Below are positions 1 through 8,869 of a DNA stretch of 64,000 nt, in pieces; position 1 is the first letter of the stretch, and every line of letters starts with the position of its first letter. The DNA comes from Kiloniellaceae bacterium (GTDB taxonomy: Bacteria; Pseudomonadota; Alphaproteobacteria; Kiloniellales; J153): positions 157,945 to 221,944 of the forward strand of contig JAJFGN010000004.1 in NCBI GenBank assembly GCA_021776115.1, in the 5' to 3' direction. The notes beneath the pieces are model-generated. The model did no database searches. It saw nothing but the letters and a program-made list of their open reading frames with translations, and was not told where the DNA came from. Position numbers and translations under genes: made by a program.

Positions 1-1
1 G

Positions 2-1933
2 GCCCCGCACGATTGCCTCAAGGTGATCTATCACGGCGGCGACCGCTTGTTCGTGCCGGTCGAGAACATCGAGGTCCTCTCGCGCTTCGGCTCCGAAGAC
101 GCCAGCGTCGATCTGGACCGGCTGGGCGGCGCCAACTGGCAGGCGCGCAAGGCCCGCGTCAAGCAGCGGCTTAAGGACATCGCCGACAAGCTGATCAAGA
201 TCGCCGCCGCGCGCGCAACGCACGAGGCCGACGTCATCGCGCCGCCAGCCGGGATGTACGACGAGTTCGCGGCGCGTTTTCCTTATCCTGAGACCGAAGA
301 CCAACAGAGCGCCATCGAGGATACGCTCGCCGATCTCGCTTCGGGCCAGCCGATGGACCGGCTGGTTTGCGGCGACGTCGGCTTCGGTAAGACCGAGGTC
401 GCACTGCGGGCCGCTTTCGTAACCGCGATGAGCGGCAAGCAAGTCGCCATCGTGGTCCCGACGACGCTTTTGTGCCGCCAACATAGCAAGACCTTTCACG
501 ACCGATTCACGGGCCTGCCGGTCAGAATCGTGCAACTGTCGCGTCTGGTCGGCGCCAAGGAAGCGAGCGAGTCCAAGGCGGCCCTGACGGATGGTCAGGC
601 CGATATCGTCATCGGCACCCACGCGCTTCTGAGCAAGTCGATTGCTTTCCGCGACCTCGGCCTCTTGGTCGTGGACGAAGAGCAGCATTTTGGAGTCAAG
701 CAGAAGGAACGGTTGAAGGAGCTGCGCGAAAGCGTGCACGTCCTGACCCTGACCGCCACGCCGATCCCGCGTACCTTGCAGCTTGCGATGTCGGGCGTGA
801 AGGAGATGAGTCTGATCGCGACCCCACCGGTCGACCGCCTGGCGGTGCGCACCTTCGTCATGCCCTACGATCCGGTGATCGTGCGCGAGGCGATTCAGCG
901 CGAGAAGTTCCGGGGCGGACAGGTGTTTTACGTCTGCCCGCGCATTGAGGACTTGGACGGCATCGGCGAGCGCCTGCGCAAGCTGGTACCCGAATGCAAG
1001 GTCGCGATCGCGCACGGGCGCATGGCGGCCGGTCAATTGGAAGACGTCATGACCGCCTTCTACGATGGCCGGTACGACATTTTGCTCTCGACCCAGATCA
1101 TCGAGTCCGGCCTCGATATCCCAACCGCGAACACCATCATCGTGCACCGCGCCGACATGTTCGGTCTGGCGCAGTTGTATCAGCTACGCGGGCGCATCGG
1201 GCGCTCGAAGGTGCGCGGCTTTGCCTACCTGACCCTGCCGCCCGGACGCATGCTGAAGCCGGCGGCGGAGAAGCGCCTGGAGGTGATGCAAACGCTCGAT
1301 ACCCTGGGCGCGGGTTTTACCTTGGCCAGCCACGATATGGATATCCGCGGCGCCGGGAACCTTCTGGGCGAGGAACAATCCGGCCACATCCGCGAGGTCG
1401 GGATCGAGCTCTACCAGCAGATGCTGGAGGAAGCGGTCGCGGCCGCGCGGGCAGGCGGTCTGGAGGATCGGGCAGCACCTGAACCCTTCACGCCACAGAT
1501 CAATGTCGGCAGCCCGGTCTTGATTCCCGATACCTACGTCGCCGACCTCAGTCTACGCCTCGGCCTCTATCGGCGCTTGTCGAATCTGGTTGACCGGGCC
1601 GAGATCGAAGGTTTCGCCGCCGAGCTCATTGACCGTTTCGGACCGATCCCGACCGAGGTCGAGAACCTGCTGCAGATCATGGCGATCAAGCGCTTGTGCC
1701 GCGATGCCGGGGTCGAGAAGGTCGATGCCGGGCCGAAGGGCGCGGTCGTGAGTTTTTTCGAAGACCGCTTCGCCAAACCGGAGGCCTTGGTTCACTTCAT
1801 CGGCCGCCAGGCCGGCATGGTCAAGTTGCGCCCGGATCACAAACTGGTCTTCCGCCGCGACTGGGACGATCCGCGCACCCGGGTCAGTGGCGTCCGCAAA
1901 CTCATGGACGAGCTGGCAAGTCTGGCAGCCTAG
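2..1933 (+). CDS. mfd: Transcription-repair coupling factor Mfd, C-terminal part
   Basis: Partial gene: the frame is open from base 2 and the N-terminal UvrB-like part lies before the window. Mfd is a DNA translocase that removes stalled RNA polymerase from lesions and recruits UvrA. The visible part begins in the RNA-polymerase-interacting region (DRLFVPVENIEVLSRF), followed by a superfamily 2 helicase core: Walker A GDVGFGKTEVALRAAF, motif II DEEQHFG, motif III TLTATPIPRT and motif VI QLRGRIGRS. It ends with the TRCF C-terminal domain (SPVLIPDTYVADLSLRLGLYRR). The order and spacing match full-length Mfd and I see no frameshift. A palindromic repeat follows the stop codon. Confidence 0.97.
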   Translation, partial: APHDCLKVIYHGGDRLFVPVENIEVLSRFGSEDASVDLDRLGGANWQARKARVKQRLKDIADKLIKIAAARATHEADVIAPPAGMYDEFAARFPYPETEDQQSAIEDTLADLASGQPMDRLVCGDVGFGKTEVALRAAFVTAMSGKQVAIVVPTTLLCRQHSKTFHDRFTGLPVRIVQLSRLVGAKEASESKAALTDGQADIVIGTHALLSKSIAFRDLGLLVVDEEQHFGVKQKERLKELRESVHVLTLTATPIPRTLQLAMSGVKEMSLIATPPVDRLAVRTFVMPYDPVIVREAIQREKFRGGQVFYVCPRIEDLDGIGERLRKLVPECKVAIAHGRMAAGQLEDVMTAFYDGRYDILLSTQIIESGLDIPTANTIIVHRADMFGLAQLYQLRGRIGRSKVRGFAYLTLPPGRMLKPAAEKRLEVMQTLDTLGAGFTLASHDMDIRGAGNLLGEEQSGHIREVGIELYQQMLEEAVAAARAGGLEDRAAPEPFTPQINVGSPVLIPDTYVADLSLRLGLYRRLSNLVDRAEIEGFAAELIDRFGPIPTEVENLLQIMAIKRLCRDAGVEKVDAGPKGAVVSFFEDRFAKPEALVHFIGRQAGMVKLRPDHKLVFRRDWDDPRTRVSGVRKLMDELASLAA

Positions 1934-1960
1934 GAGCCGCCGTCCTTTAAAGCGTTGGTC

Positions 1961-2057
1961 GTCATCCCGGCCGAGCGTATGCGAGAGCCGGGATCTTCGG
2001 TTTGCTCCAGGCGCCGAAGATCCCGGATAAGCACCTTGCGGTGCTTTCCGGGATGAC
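1961..2057. repeat. Intergenic bimodular palindromic repeat, copy 1
   Basis: Two adjacent hairpins starting with GTCATCCCGG and ending with CCGGGATGAC lie just after mfd. The second hairpin, read on the minus strand, is nearly the same as the first half of the repeat at 37900-38001. The two copies differ by a paired change in the stem (AGCACC/GGTGCT here, AGCGCC/GGCGCT there), so the fold is kept. It is REP-like and may protect or end the mfd transcript. Confidence 0.75.
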
Positions 2058-2086
2058 AATCCCATTATAATTGGACCTGAAGCCGC

Positions 2087-2926
2087 TCAATCCAGCTTGA
2101 AGCCCTTGGCGCGCACGAAGGCGCCGAAGTCGGTGCGCTCCGGCTTGGCGTACTGCCGGGCCTTGTCTTCGGACCAGCCGTAGTTGTCGGAGGCGCCGAA
2201 ATCCTCCGGAGACCGCTGAGTCTCATACGGTTGCGTGGCGGCGCGGGCGCGGTCGTAAACCTCGATCGCCGGGCGCTGGATGTCGGCGCCATAGCGGTCG
2301 ATGTGGACCGTGGCCGCAAGGGGCAGGCGCATGCTCAACTCGGCCGGCTCGCTAGGCCAACCGACGGCGAGGCCGGCAATGGGAAACACTAGGTCGGGCA
2401 GGGCGAGGAGGTCGCTCACCTCGCGCGCCTTGTTACGGATGGCGCTGACCGGACAGCACCCCAGACCGATTGCCTCGGCCGCCGTCACGAAAGCACCCAA
2501 GGCAATGGCGGCGTCCACGGCCGCATTGAAAAAGGCGTCCAGATGGTCGTTCGCGAAGGGCCGGCCGCGTAGATCGTGGAGCAGACGCTGGCGCGCGTGG
2601 TTGCCGCAAAAGATCAGCATGGCCGGCGCACCGCGTACCCAAGTTTGCCCGCCAACTAGGTCGTCGAGGGTCCGGCGCAAGGACGGGTCGGATACGATCA
2701 CGATATCGCGCTGCTGCAAATCGCTTTTGCTTGGGGAGGACAGGGCGACCGCGCATAAGGTTCGGATCAGGTCGAACTCGACGATCTTGTTCGAGAAGCT
2801 CCGGCAACTCGCGCGCCCGGCCATGCCTGCCAGAGTTTCGAGACCCGGCAAATCATAGGTGCCGGGTTCGCCATCCGCGAACCGGGCCGCCAGGGCCCGG
2901 CGCAGCTTGTCTTGGTTTGCTTTCAC
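2087..2926 (-). CDS. Nitroreductase family protein (FMN-dependent, NfsA-like)
   Basis: 279 aa, about the usual length for NfsA-like NAD(P)H:FMN nitroreductases, which reduce quinones, nitroaromatics or flavins in the cytoplasm. Visible features are the N-terminal RxSCRSF-type FMN-binding stretch (GRASCRSFSNKIVEF, about residues 37-51), the SSPSKSDLQQ segment, and the EAIGLGCCPVSAIRN motif typical of the family. Residues after about 200 (DRYGADIQRPAIEVYDRAR) match the family's C-terminal extension. The gene is convergent with mfd and is followed at 15 bp on the same strand by the DsbA-like gene, so the two may form an operon. The true substrate is not evident. Confidence 0.88.
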   Translation of the reverse strand: MKANQDKLRRALAARFADGEPGTYDLPGLETLAGMAGRASCRSFSNKIVEFDLIRTLCAVALSSPSKSDLQQRDIVIVSDPSLRRTLDDLVGGQTWVRGAPAMLIFCGNHARQRLLHDLRGRPFANDHLDAFFNAAVDAAIALGAFVTAAEAIGLGCCPVSAIRNKAREVSDLLALPDLVFPIAGLAVGWPSEPAELSMRLPLAATVHIDRYGADIQRPAIEVYDRARAATQPYETQRSPEDFGASDNYGWSEDKARQYAKPERTDFGAFVRAKGFKLD

Positions 2927-2941
2927 TTTCGACTCCGCGCG

Positions 2942-3601
2942 TCAGGCCTCGCGCGCTGCTTCGGCCTCTTTCTCTTCGTCCTGCAGCGCCAGGTCGAAGA
3001 GTTGGTGCAGAACCTCCGGCGGATGCGCGCCCGCCAGCGCGTGCTTACCGTTGAAGATAAAGCAGGGCACCCCGTTGATGCCGGCCTGGCGGGCTTGCGC
3101 GTCCTCGTCACGGATCGCCTCGGCCTCGGCGCCGCTGATGAGGAAGGCGCGGGCCGCTTCGCCATCGAGGCCGGCCTCAACCGCCGCTGCAACCAGGATG
3201 TCATGGTCCCCGATATTCTCACCGCGCAGGAAATAGGCGTCGAACAGGGCCTGGACCGTCTCGTCCTGACGGCCATGTTCTCCGGCATAACGGATCAGGC
3301 GATGCGAATCCACAGTATTGGGCGTGCGGCCGATCTTGTCGAAGGCAAAGGGGATGTCTTCTGAGTCTCCCGCCGCGCTGACCTGGGCGTAGACGGTCGC
3401 CGCGTTCGACGCCCCACCGAATTTGGTCTCCAGATATTGGCGGCGCTCCATACCCTCAGCGGGCATATCCGGGTTAAGCTGAAAGGCGCGCCAGCGGATG
3501 GTCAGGTTCGCTTGAGGCCGGTCATACAGGGCGCGTTCCAGGCGCCGCTTGCCGATAAAGCACCAGGGACAGATGGTGTCGGAGAAGATATCGATTTCCA
3601 T
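2942..3601 (-). CDS. DsbA family (FrnE-like) thiol oxidoreductase
   Basis: 219 aa from the ATG at 3601, which starts MEIDIFSDTICPWCFIGKRRL; an in-frame extension upstream to 3820 would run into the promoter region of the divergent gene and is less likely. The thioredoxin-fold CPWC active site is at about residues 10-13, and INGVPCFIFNGKHALAGA is the family's conserved cis-Pro region. FrnE-like proteins are cytoplasmic thiol-disulfide oxidoreductases or isomerases related to 2-hydroxychromene-2-carboxylate isomerase; no signal peptide is seen. The gene is divergent from the acyl-CoA synthetase, with a 146-bp gap that must hold both promoters. Confidence 0.88.
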   Translation of the reverse strand: MEIDIFSDTICPWCFIGKRRLERALYDRPQANLTIRWRAFQLNPDMPAEGMERRQYLETKFGGASNAATVYAQVSAAGDSEDIPFAFDKIGRTPNTVDSHRLIRYAGEHGRQDETVQALFDAYFLRGENIGDHDILVAAAVEAGLDGEAARAFLISGAEAEAIRDEDAQARQAGINGVPCFIFNGKHALAGAHPPEVLHQLFDLALQDEEKEAEAAREA

Positions 3602-3747
3602 GTCTAAGGCCTTTCGCGACATTCGGCTCGACCGGAACCGTTCAGTAGGGCTTGACCTATGCCGGTCTCGCCGGGACCATAGCGCAGAATCGCCGCGGGG
3701 CGTAAGGCCCGGGCCGGTAAAATGATTTTGACAGGGCGTGAGAGGCC

Positions 3748-5394
3748 ATGACGGTGGGCGAGCAGCGGGCCTCCATATTCGATCTGGACATGGCGCGGAC
3801 GGCGGCGAATTTCGCGCCACTGACCCCGATTACCTTCCTGCGCCGCGCGGCGGCGGTGTATCCGGACAAGACCGCGATTATCCATGGCCCCGCCCGTACG
3901 TCTTACCGCGAAATGTGGGAACGTTCCTGCCGGTTGGCAACCGCTCTGCGCGGCCGGGGCATCGGGCGAGGGGATACGGTGGCGATCCTGGCGCCGAACA
4001 CCCCGGCCATGCTGGAAGCGCACTACGGGGTCCCCATGGCTGGGGCGGTCCTGAACTCACTGAACATCCGGCTCGACGCGGCCAGCATTGCCTTCATCCT
4101 GGAACACGGGGAGGCCAAGGCCCTGCTGGTGGACCGGGAGCTCGCGCCCGTGGCGCGGGCCGCTTTGGACCGGCTCGAAACACGGCCGCTGGTGATCGAC
4201 ATCGACGACGCCTTGGCTGAGGGCGGCGACCTCATCGGCGACATCGACTACGAGGCATTCCTGGCCGAAGGAAGCCCGGACACGGACTTCGTGGAACCCG
4301 CGGATGAATGGCAGTCCATCTCGTTGCTCTACACCTCGGGCACGACAGGAAACCCCAAGGGCTGCGTCTATAGCCACAGGGGCGCCTACCTGAATGCCTT
4401 CGGCAATATGATTACCTTCGGGCTGGGCCGGGATTCGGTCTATCTCTGGACCCTGCCCATGTTTCACTGCGACGGCTGGACCTTCACCTGGGCGGTAACC
4501 GCCGCCTGCGCGACGCATGTCTGCCTGCGCAAGGTCGATCCAGCCCCGATCTACGGACTCATCGCCGAGCACGGCGTCACCCACATGTGCGGCGCGCCGA
4601 TCGTGCTGACCGTCCTTTCGCACGCGCCCGACTCCGCCAAGGTCAAGTTCCCCCAAATCGTGGATATCTGCACCGGCGGCGCGGCGCCGCCCAGCGCGGT
4701 CATCGAAGCCATGGAATCGAACGGCTTTCGCGTACTCCACATGTACGGTTTGACCGAAAGCTATGGGCCCTCGGCCGTCTGCGCGTGGCAGGACGACTGG
4801 TCTGGCCTTGACGTGAGGGCCCGGTCCGCCAAGACCGCGCGCCAGGGCGTGCGTCTCGTGACGCTGGAACAGGCCACGGTCGCCGATCCGGAAACCTCCA
4901 AGGAAGTACCCTGGGACGGGCAATCCCTCGGTGAGATCGTCCTCGCCGGCAATACAGTCATGAAGGGGTACCTGAAGAACCCCAGCGCCACCGAAACAGC
5001 GTTCCACGACGGCTGGTTCTGGAGCGGCGACCTGGCGGTGCGCCACCCGGACGGCTATATCGAGGTCAAGGACCGATCCAAGGACGTCATCATCTCCGGC
5101 GGCGAAAACATCTCCAGCCTGGAGGTCGAGGAGGTTCTCTACCGTCACCCGAAAGTGCTGGAAGCCGCCGTGGTCGCCCGGCCGGACGAGAAATGGGGCG
5201 AACGTCCCTGCGCCTTCATCGCGCTGAAGGACGGGCAAGTGGCGGGCGCGGACGATATCCTTGCCTTTTGCCGGGAACACATGGCTGGGTTCAAGGTCCC
5301 GGCGCATGTGGTCTTCGGCCCTCTGCCCAAGACCTCAACGGGCAAGATTCAGAAATTCGTGCTGCGTGAGAAAGCCAGGGCGCTCAGCGTATGA
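3748..5394 (+). CDS. Acyl-CoA synthetase (AMP-forming; LvaE-like position)
   Basis: 548 aa ANL-superfamily ligase that activates a carboxylic acid to its CoA ester. Visible motifs are the P-loop YTSGTTGNPKG (about residues 195-205), YGLTESYGP, the hinge SGDLAVRHPDGYIEVKDRSKD, and the C-terminal catalytic lysine motif PKTSTGKIQK. It is the first gene of a tightly packed operon: its stop overlaps the start of the SDR by 4 bases. With the following acyl-CoA dehydrogenase, kinase and DUF6285-like genes it matches the LvaE role (activation of levulinate or 4-hydroxyacid) in Pseudomonas. That is a contextual inference; the sequence alone would also fit a medium-chain acyl-CoA ligase. Confidence 0.93.
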   Translation: MTVGEQRASIFDLDMARTAANFAPLTPITFLRRAAAVYPDKTAIIHGPARTSYREMWERSCRLATALRGRGIGRGDTVAILAPNTPAMLEAHYGVPMAGAVLNSLNIRLDAASIAFILEHGEAKALLVDRELAPVARAALDRLETRPLVIDIDDALAEGGDLIGDIDYEAFLAEGSPDTDFVEPADEWQSISLLYTSGTTGNPKGCVYSHRGAYLNAFGNMITFGLGRDSVYLWTLPMFHCDGWTFTWAVTAACATHVCLRKVDPAPIYGLIAEHGVTHMCGAPIVLTVLSHAPDSAKVKFPQIVDICTGGAAPPSAVIEAMESNGFRVLHMYGLTESYGPSAVCAWQDDWSGLDVRARSAKTARQGVRLVTLEQATVADPETSKEVPWDGQSLGEIVLAGNTVMKGYLKNPSATETAFHDGWFWSGDLAVRHPDGYIEVKDRSKDVIISGGENISSLEVEEVLYRHPKVLEAAVVARPDEKWGERPCAFIALKDGQVAGADDILAFCREHMAGFKVPAHVVFGPLPKTSTGKIQKFVLREKARALSV

Positions 5395-6164
5395 CCGGAA
5401 AACCCATCGGCTTCGATCTCAACGGCCAGGTCGCCATCGTCACCGGCGCCTCAAGCGGCTTGGGCCGGCACTTCGCCATTACCTTGGCTCGGGCTGGCGC
5501 CAAGGTCGCCCTGGCGGCCCGGCGGCCCGAGGAACTGGCTGAGACGGCGCGGCGGATCGAGGCCTTCGACGGCCGCGCCCTGCCGTTGGTCCTGGACGTC
5601 ACCGATGCGGAGTCCGTGCGCACCTGCGTTGCCGAGGCGGAAACCGAACTGGGCCCGATTTCCATCCTGATCAACAATGCCGGGGTCGCGATCGACAAGC
5701 CCATACTGGACCAGGACGAGGCCGATTGGGACAAGGTCGTCGATACCAACCTGAAGGGCGCCTGGCTCATGGCCCAGGAAGTCGCGCGGCACATGGCGCG
5801 TCTGGGCCATGGCGGCACGATCGTCAATATCGCGTCCGTATTGAGCTTCTCCGCGAGAAGCGGGGTTGCGAGCTATTGCGCCTCCAAGGCCGGATTGATC
5901 AATCTGACCCGAGCTCTGGCGGTCGAACTGGCACGCCACGACATTCGGGTCAACGCCTTGGCGCCCGGCTATTTCGAAACCGATATCAATCGCGATTTCC
6001 GGGCCAGCGCCGCCGGTGAAGCCTTGGTCAAGAGCGTACCGCAGCGCCGCTACGGGCACCCGGAGGACCTGGACGGCGCCTTGCTTCTGCTTGCCTCCGA
6101 CGCCTCGCGCTACATGACCGGCAGCACGATCGTCGTGGATGGCGGCATCTCTTCGCGGCTTTAG
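5391..6164 (+). CDS. SDR family oxidoreductase (LvaD-like position)
   Basis: 257 aa classical short-chain dehydrogenase. Cofactor motif TGASSGLGRH (residues about 20-29), NNAG motif, catalytic Ser in the NIASVLSFSARSG segment and the YCASKAGL active-site Tyr-x3-Lys. It starts in an ATGA overlap with the acyl-CoA synthetase stop, so translation is probably coupled. In the Lva pathway an SDR-like enzyme interconverts the 4-oxo and 4-hydroxyacyl-CoA, which is the role suggested here. It could equally be a 3-oxoacyl-ACP reductase-like enzyme acting on another intermediate. Confidence 0.92.
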   Translation: MTGKPIGFDLNGQVAIVTGASSGLGRHFAITLARAGAKVALAARRPEELAETARRIEAFDGRALPLVLDVTDAESVRTCVAEAETELGPISILINNAGVAIDKPILDQDEADWDKVVDTNLKGAWLMAQEVARHMARLGHGGTIVNIASVLSFSARSGVASYCASKAGLINLTRALAVELARHDIRVNALAPGYFETDINRDFRASAAGEALVKSVPQRRYGHPEDLDGALLLLASDASRYMTGSTIVVDGGISSRL

Positions 6165-6196
6165 AACGCAGTGGACCCAAAGGGCGAAAACTAAAT

Positions 6197-7393
6197 ATGG
6201 ACTTCAATCTCGCACCAGAGACCGATGATATTCGCCGGCGTATCCGCGCCTTCGTCGACGCGCGTGTCATACCCCTGGAGGCCAAGCCGGAATCCTTCGA
6301 CGAGCACGAGAATATTCGGCTGGATCTGCTCGACGATCTGCGCGGTCAAGTAAAGGCGCTGGGATTATGGGCGCCGCAGATGCCCGCCGAGCGCGGCGGC
6401 TTAGGCTTGTCCGTCGCCAGCATGGCCGTCTGCTACGAGGAAATGGGACGCTCGATCTTTGGGCCGGCCGCGTTCAACTCCGCGGCCCCGGACGACGGCA
6501 ACATGATCCTGCTCAACAAGGCCGCGACCGGGGCGCAGAAGGAAAAGTGGTTGCAGCCGATCATAGACGGCAAGGTGCGCTCAGCCTTCGCCATGACCGA
6601 ACCCGCGCCCGGCGCTGGCTCCGACCCGTCCTTGATGCGCACCCACGCAGTACGCCAGGGCGATACTTGGGCGATCAATGGGCGAAAGTGGTTCATCACC
6701 GGCGCCGGCGTCGCGCAGCACATCGTTCTGATCGCCCGCACCTCGGACGATCCGCGCAAGGGCCTGACGGCCTTCCTGGTGGACCGGGATCAGCCCGGTT
6801 GGAACATCACGCGGCGAGTCCCGATCATGGGGCCGGAAGAACACGGCGGCCACTGCGAAATCGAGATCGAAGACCTTCAGGTTCCGGATCAGCATCGTTT
6901 GATGGAGATCGGCGACGGTCTGAAGGTAACTCAAATCCGTTTGGGAACCGCGCGCCTGACCCACTGCATGCGCTGGCTCGGCATGGCCAAGCGGGCCCTG
7001 GAAATCGCCGCCCCCTATGTCGCGGGACGAGACAGCTTCGGCGCCAAGCTCGCGGATCACGAGGGCGTTCAATGGTTGCTCGGCGAAGCGGCCATGAGTA
7101 TCGAGCTTGGCCGTTTGCTCACCATGAAAGCGGCGGTGAAGCTGGACAGCGGCGACTTCGCCCGCAAGGAAGTTTCCATGGCCAAGATCCAGGTGGCGGA
7201 CACCCTGCACAAGGCCGTCGATACCGCGATCCAACTTTGCGGCGCTAAGGGCTATTCGAAGGATACGCCCTTGGAGTGGATGTACCGCTACGCGCGTCAG
7301 GCACGCCTGGTCGACGGCGCATCGGAGATTCACAAAATGGTCCTCGCGCGCACCTTCTTGGCCGAGGGGATCGACTTCTGGGGATGGCCGTGA
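6197..7393 (+). CDS. Acyl-CoA dehydrogenase (LvaC/ACAD10-11-like position)
   Basis: 398 aa FAD enzyme of the acyl-CoA dehydrogenase family. It shows the N-terminal helical domain, the FAD/substrate motif FAMTEPAPGAGSDPSLM, WFITGAG, and the C-terminal LCGAKGYSKDTPLEWMYRYARQARLVDGASEIHK segment with RxxxxxDGxxE-type residues. The stop codon at 7391-7393 lies inside the following kinase gene. In Lva and mammalian ACAD10/11 pathways this enzyme acts on 4-phosphohydroxyacyl-CoA, removing phosphate to give an enoyl- or 3-hydroxyacyl-CoA; the adjacent kinase makes that role plausible. Direct substrate evidence is absent. Confidence 0.93.
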   Translation: MDFNLAPETDDIRRRIRAFVDARVIPLEAKPESFDEHENIRLDLLDDLRGQVKALGLWAPQMPAERGGLGLSVASMAVCYEEMGRSIFGPAAFNSAAPDDGNMILLNKAATGAQKEKWLQPIIDGKVRSAFAMTEPAPGAGSDPSLMRTHAVRQGDTWAINGRKWFITGAGVAQHIVLIARTSDDPRKGLTAFLVDRDQPGWNITRRVPIMGPEEHGGHCEIEIEDLQVPDQHRLMEIGDGLKVTQIRLGTARLTHCMRWLGMAKRALEIAAPYVAGRDSFGAKLADHEGVQWLLGEAAMSIELGRLLTMKAAVKLDSGDFARKEVSMAKIQVADTLHKAVDTAIQLCGAKGYSKDTPLEWMYRYARQARLVDGASEIHKMVLARTFLAEGIDFWGWP

Positions 7394-8469
7394 CTCCTCC
7401 AGCCACAACCGAGCATCGTTTCACCGAATCCAAACGGCCACTCGAAGCCTTTCTCGCGGAAAAAGCCAAGGCCGCTAGGGTTCGTCTGGTTGAGACCCGG
7501 CCGCTCAGCGGCGGCGCGATTCAGGAAAACTGGCTCCTCGACGCCGATATTCCGGATGGCCCCTTCGCCGGCTTGCAAGAGCTGGTTCTACGCACCGACT
7601 CTCCCACGGGTGTCGCGGTCAGCCTGACCCGGCCACAGGAATTCGCCTTGCTAAACGCCGCTTGGCGCGCCGGCGTGACGGTACCTGAACCGCTATGGCT
7701 GTGCGAGGATACAAGTATCCTTGGGAAGCCCTTCTATATCATGCGCCGGGTTCCGGGCACGGCCCTGGCCCGGCGGATCGTAAAGGATACGTCCCTCGGC
7801 GGCGATCGCGATGCCTTGGCCCAGCGCCTGGGGCGGGAGCTCGCAAAGATCCACACGATCGTCCCGCCCGAGCCTGGGCTGAGATTCCTCGACCCGCCGC
7901 CCGGCGATCCTGCGCCCGAAGCCGTGACCCAGTATCGCAAGCACCTGGACGTCCTTGGGCTGGCGCGCCCGGCCTTGGAATGGGGTTTGCGATGGTGCGA
8001 GACCCACGCCCCCCAACGCGGCGACGTCGTGCTCACTCACCAAGATTTCCGGACCGGAAACTATATGGTCGACGAAGCCGGATTGACTGGAATCTTGGAT
8101 TGGGAGTTTTGCGCCTGGAACGATCCGATGAGCGATATCGCCTGGTTCTGCGCCAAGTGCTGGCGGTTTGGGCGCGACGATCTCGAGGCCGGCGGCATCG
8201 CGCCACGCGCACCCTTTTACCGAGCTTACGAACAAGCCTCCGGCCGCCGCATCGACCCGGCCCGCGTGACGTTTTGGGAAGTCATGGCGCATATCCGCTG
8301 GGCCATAATCGCCTTGCAGCAAGGCCGGCGTGCCCTGGGCGAGAACGGGCGCTCGCTTGACTTGGCTTTGACCGGCCGCGTCTACCCACCGGAGCTCGAG
8401 CGCGAGATCCTGCACATGACGGCGCCCGAACAATGGCATCGAACGCCTGGGAGCCAGGCCCTTGCGTGA
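7384..8469 (+). CDS. APH/ACAD10-like phosphotransferase (LvaA-like hydroxyacyl-CoA kinase)
   Basis: 361 aa from the ATG at 7384, inside the end of the dehydrogenase gene. A protein-kinase-like fold is indicated by the catalytic loop LTHQDFRTGNYMVD (HxD...N, about residues 217-230) and the metal-binding ILDWEF. The N-terminal SGGAIQENW corresponds to the nucleotide loop. This family includes the kinase domain of ACAD10/11 and Pseudomonas LvaA, which phosphorylates the 4-hydroxyl of acyl-CoA. The overlap with the dehydrogenase upstream and the DUF6285-like gene downstream reproduces the lvaABC association. An aminoglycoside resistance role is unlikely in this setting. Confidence 0.9.
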   Translation: MAVTPPATTEHRFTESKRPLEAFLAEKAKAARVRLVETRPLSGGAIQENWLLDADIPDGPFAGLQELVLRTDSPTGVAVSLTRPQEFALLNAAWRAGVTVPEPLWLCEDTSILGKPFYIMRRVPGTALARRIVKDTSLGGDRDALAQRLGRELAKIHTIVPPEPGLRFLDPPPGDPAPEAVTQYRKHLDVLGLARPALEWGLRWCETHAPQRGDVVLTHQDFRTGNYMVDEAGLTGILDWEFCAWNDPMSDIAWFCAKCWRFGRDDLEAGGIAPRAPFYRAYEQASGRRIDPARVTFWEVMAHIRWAIIALQQGRRALGENGRSLDLALTGRVYPPELEREILHMTAPEQWHRTPGSQALA

Positions 8470-8869
8470 ACGCCCCGACGGCGTGCGGTTGCTGGAATTG
8501 GCACGCGAGGTCCTGCTCGACGAGTTGTTGCCCGCCTTGCCCTCGGAACTCGGTTATTCCGCGCGTTTGGCCGCCAATGCCATGGCGATCGCGGCGCGCG
8601 AGTTGGAAGCCGGGAACGCTCCGCGCGAAATCGAGTGCGAAGCCTTGGGACACTTGCTCGGCGACGACCATGAAGCGTCGCCCGGCCTCGCAAACACCGA
8701 GACTTTGGACGAGGCCATACAACGCCTAAGCTGGCGGTTGGCGGCGGAGATCCGCGCCGGCGGGCGCGATGCCGATCCGGGCGTATTCGCGGCGCTGACC
8801 GAGGGCGCTCGCGCTCGTCTCAAAATCGCCAATCCGCGTGCCCTCTTGGAGCACAAGAACGATGCCTGA
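8462..8869 (+). CDS. DUF6285-like protein (LvaB-like)
   Basis: 135 aa starting at a TTG that overlaps the kinase stop by 8 bases; the small size, helical composition (LELAREVLLDELLPALPSEL, ARLAANAMAIAARELEAG) and position beside the kinase match the small partner found in such clusters. LvaB of Pseudomonas is needed for activity of the kinase LvaA, so a kinase-activating or complex-forming role is inferred. No catalytic motif is visible. The last bases overlap the start of the GMC oxidoreductase gene. Confidence 0.78.
   Translation: MRERPDGVRLLELAREVLLDELLPALPSELGYSARLAANAMAIAARELEAGNAPREIECEALGHLLGDDHEASPGLANTETLDEAIQRLSWRLAAEIRAGGRDADPGVFAALTEGARARLKIANPRALLEHKNDA

Noticed and set aside
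4057..5307. Long 416-aa open frame on the minus strand opposite the acyl-CoA synthetase gene
   Set aside because: High GC content gives long antisense frames; the plus-strand protein has all family motifs and the minus frame has none.
7384..8469. Aminoglycoside phosphotransferase (antibiotic resistance)
   Set aside because: The operon context with acyl-CoA dehydrogenase and DUF6285-like genes points to the ACAD10/LvaA branch of the kinase family.
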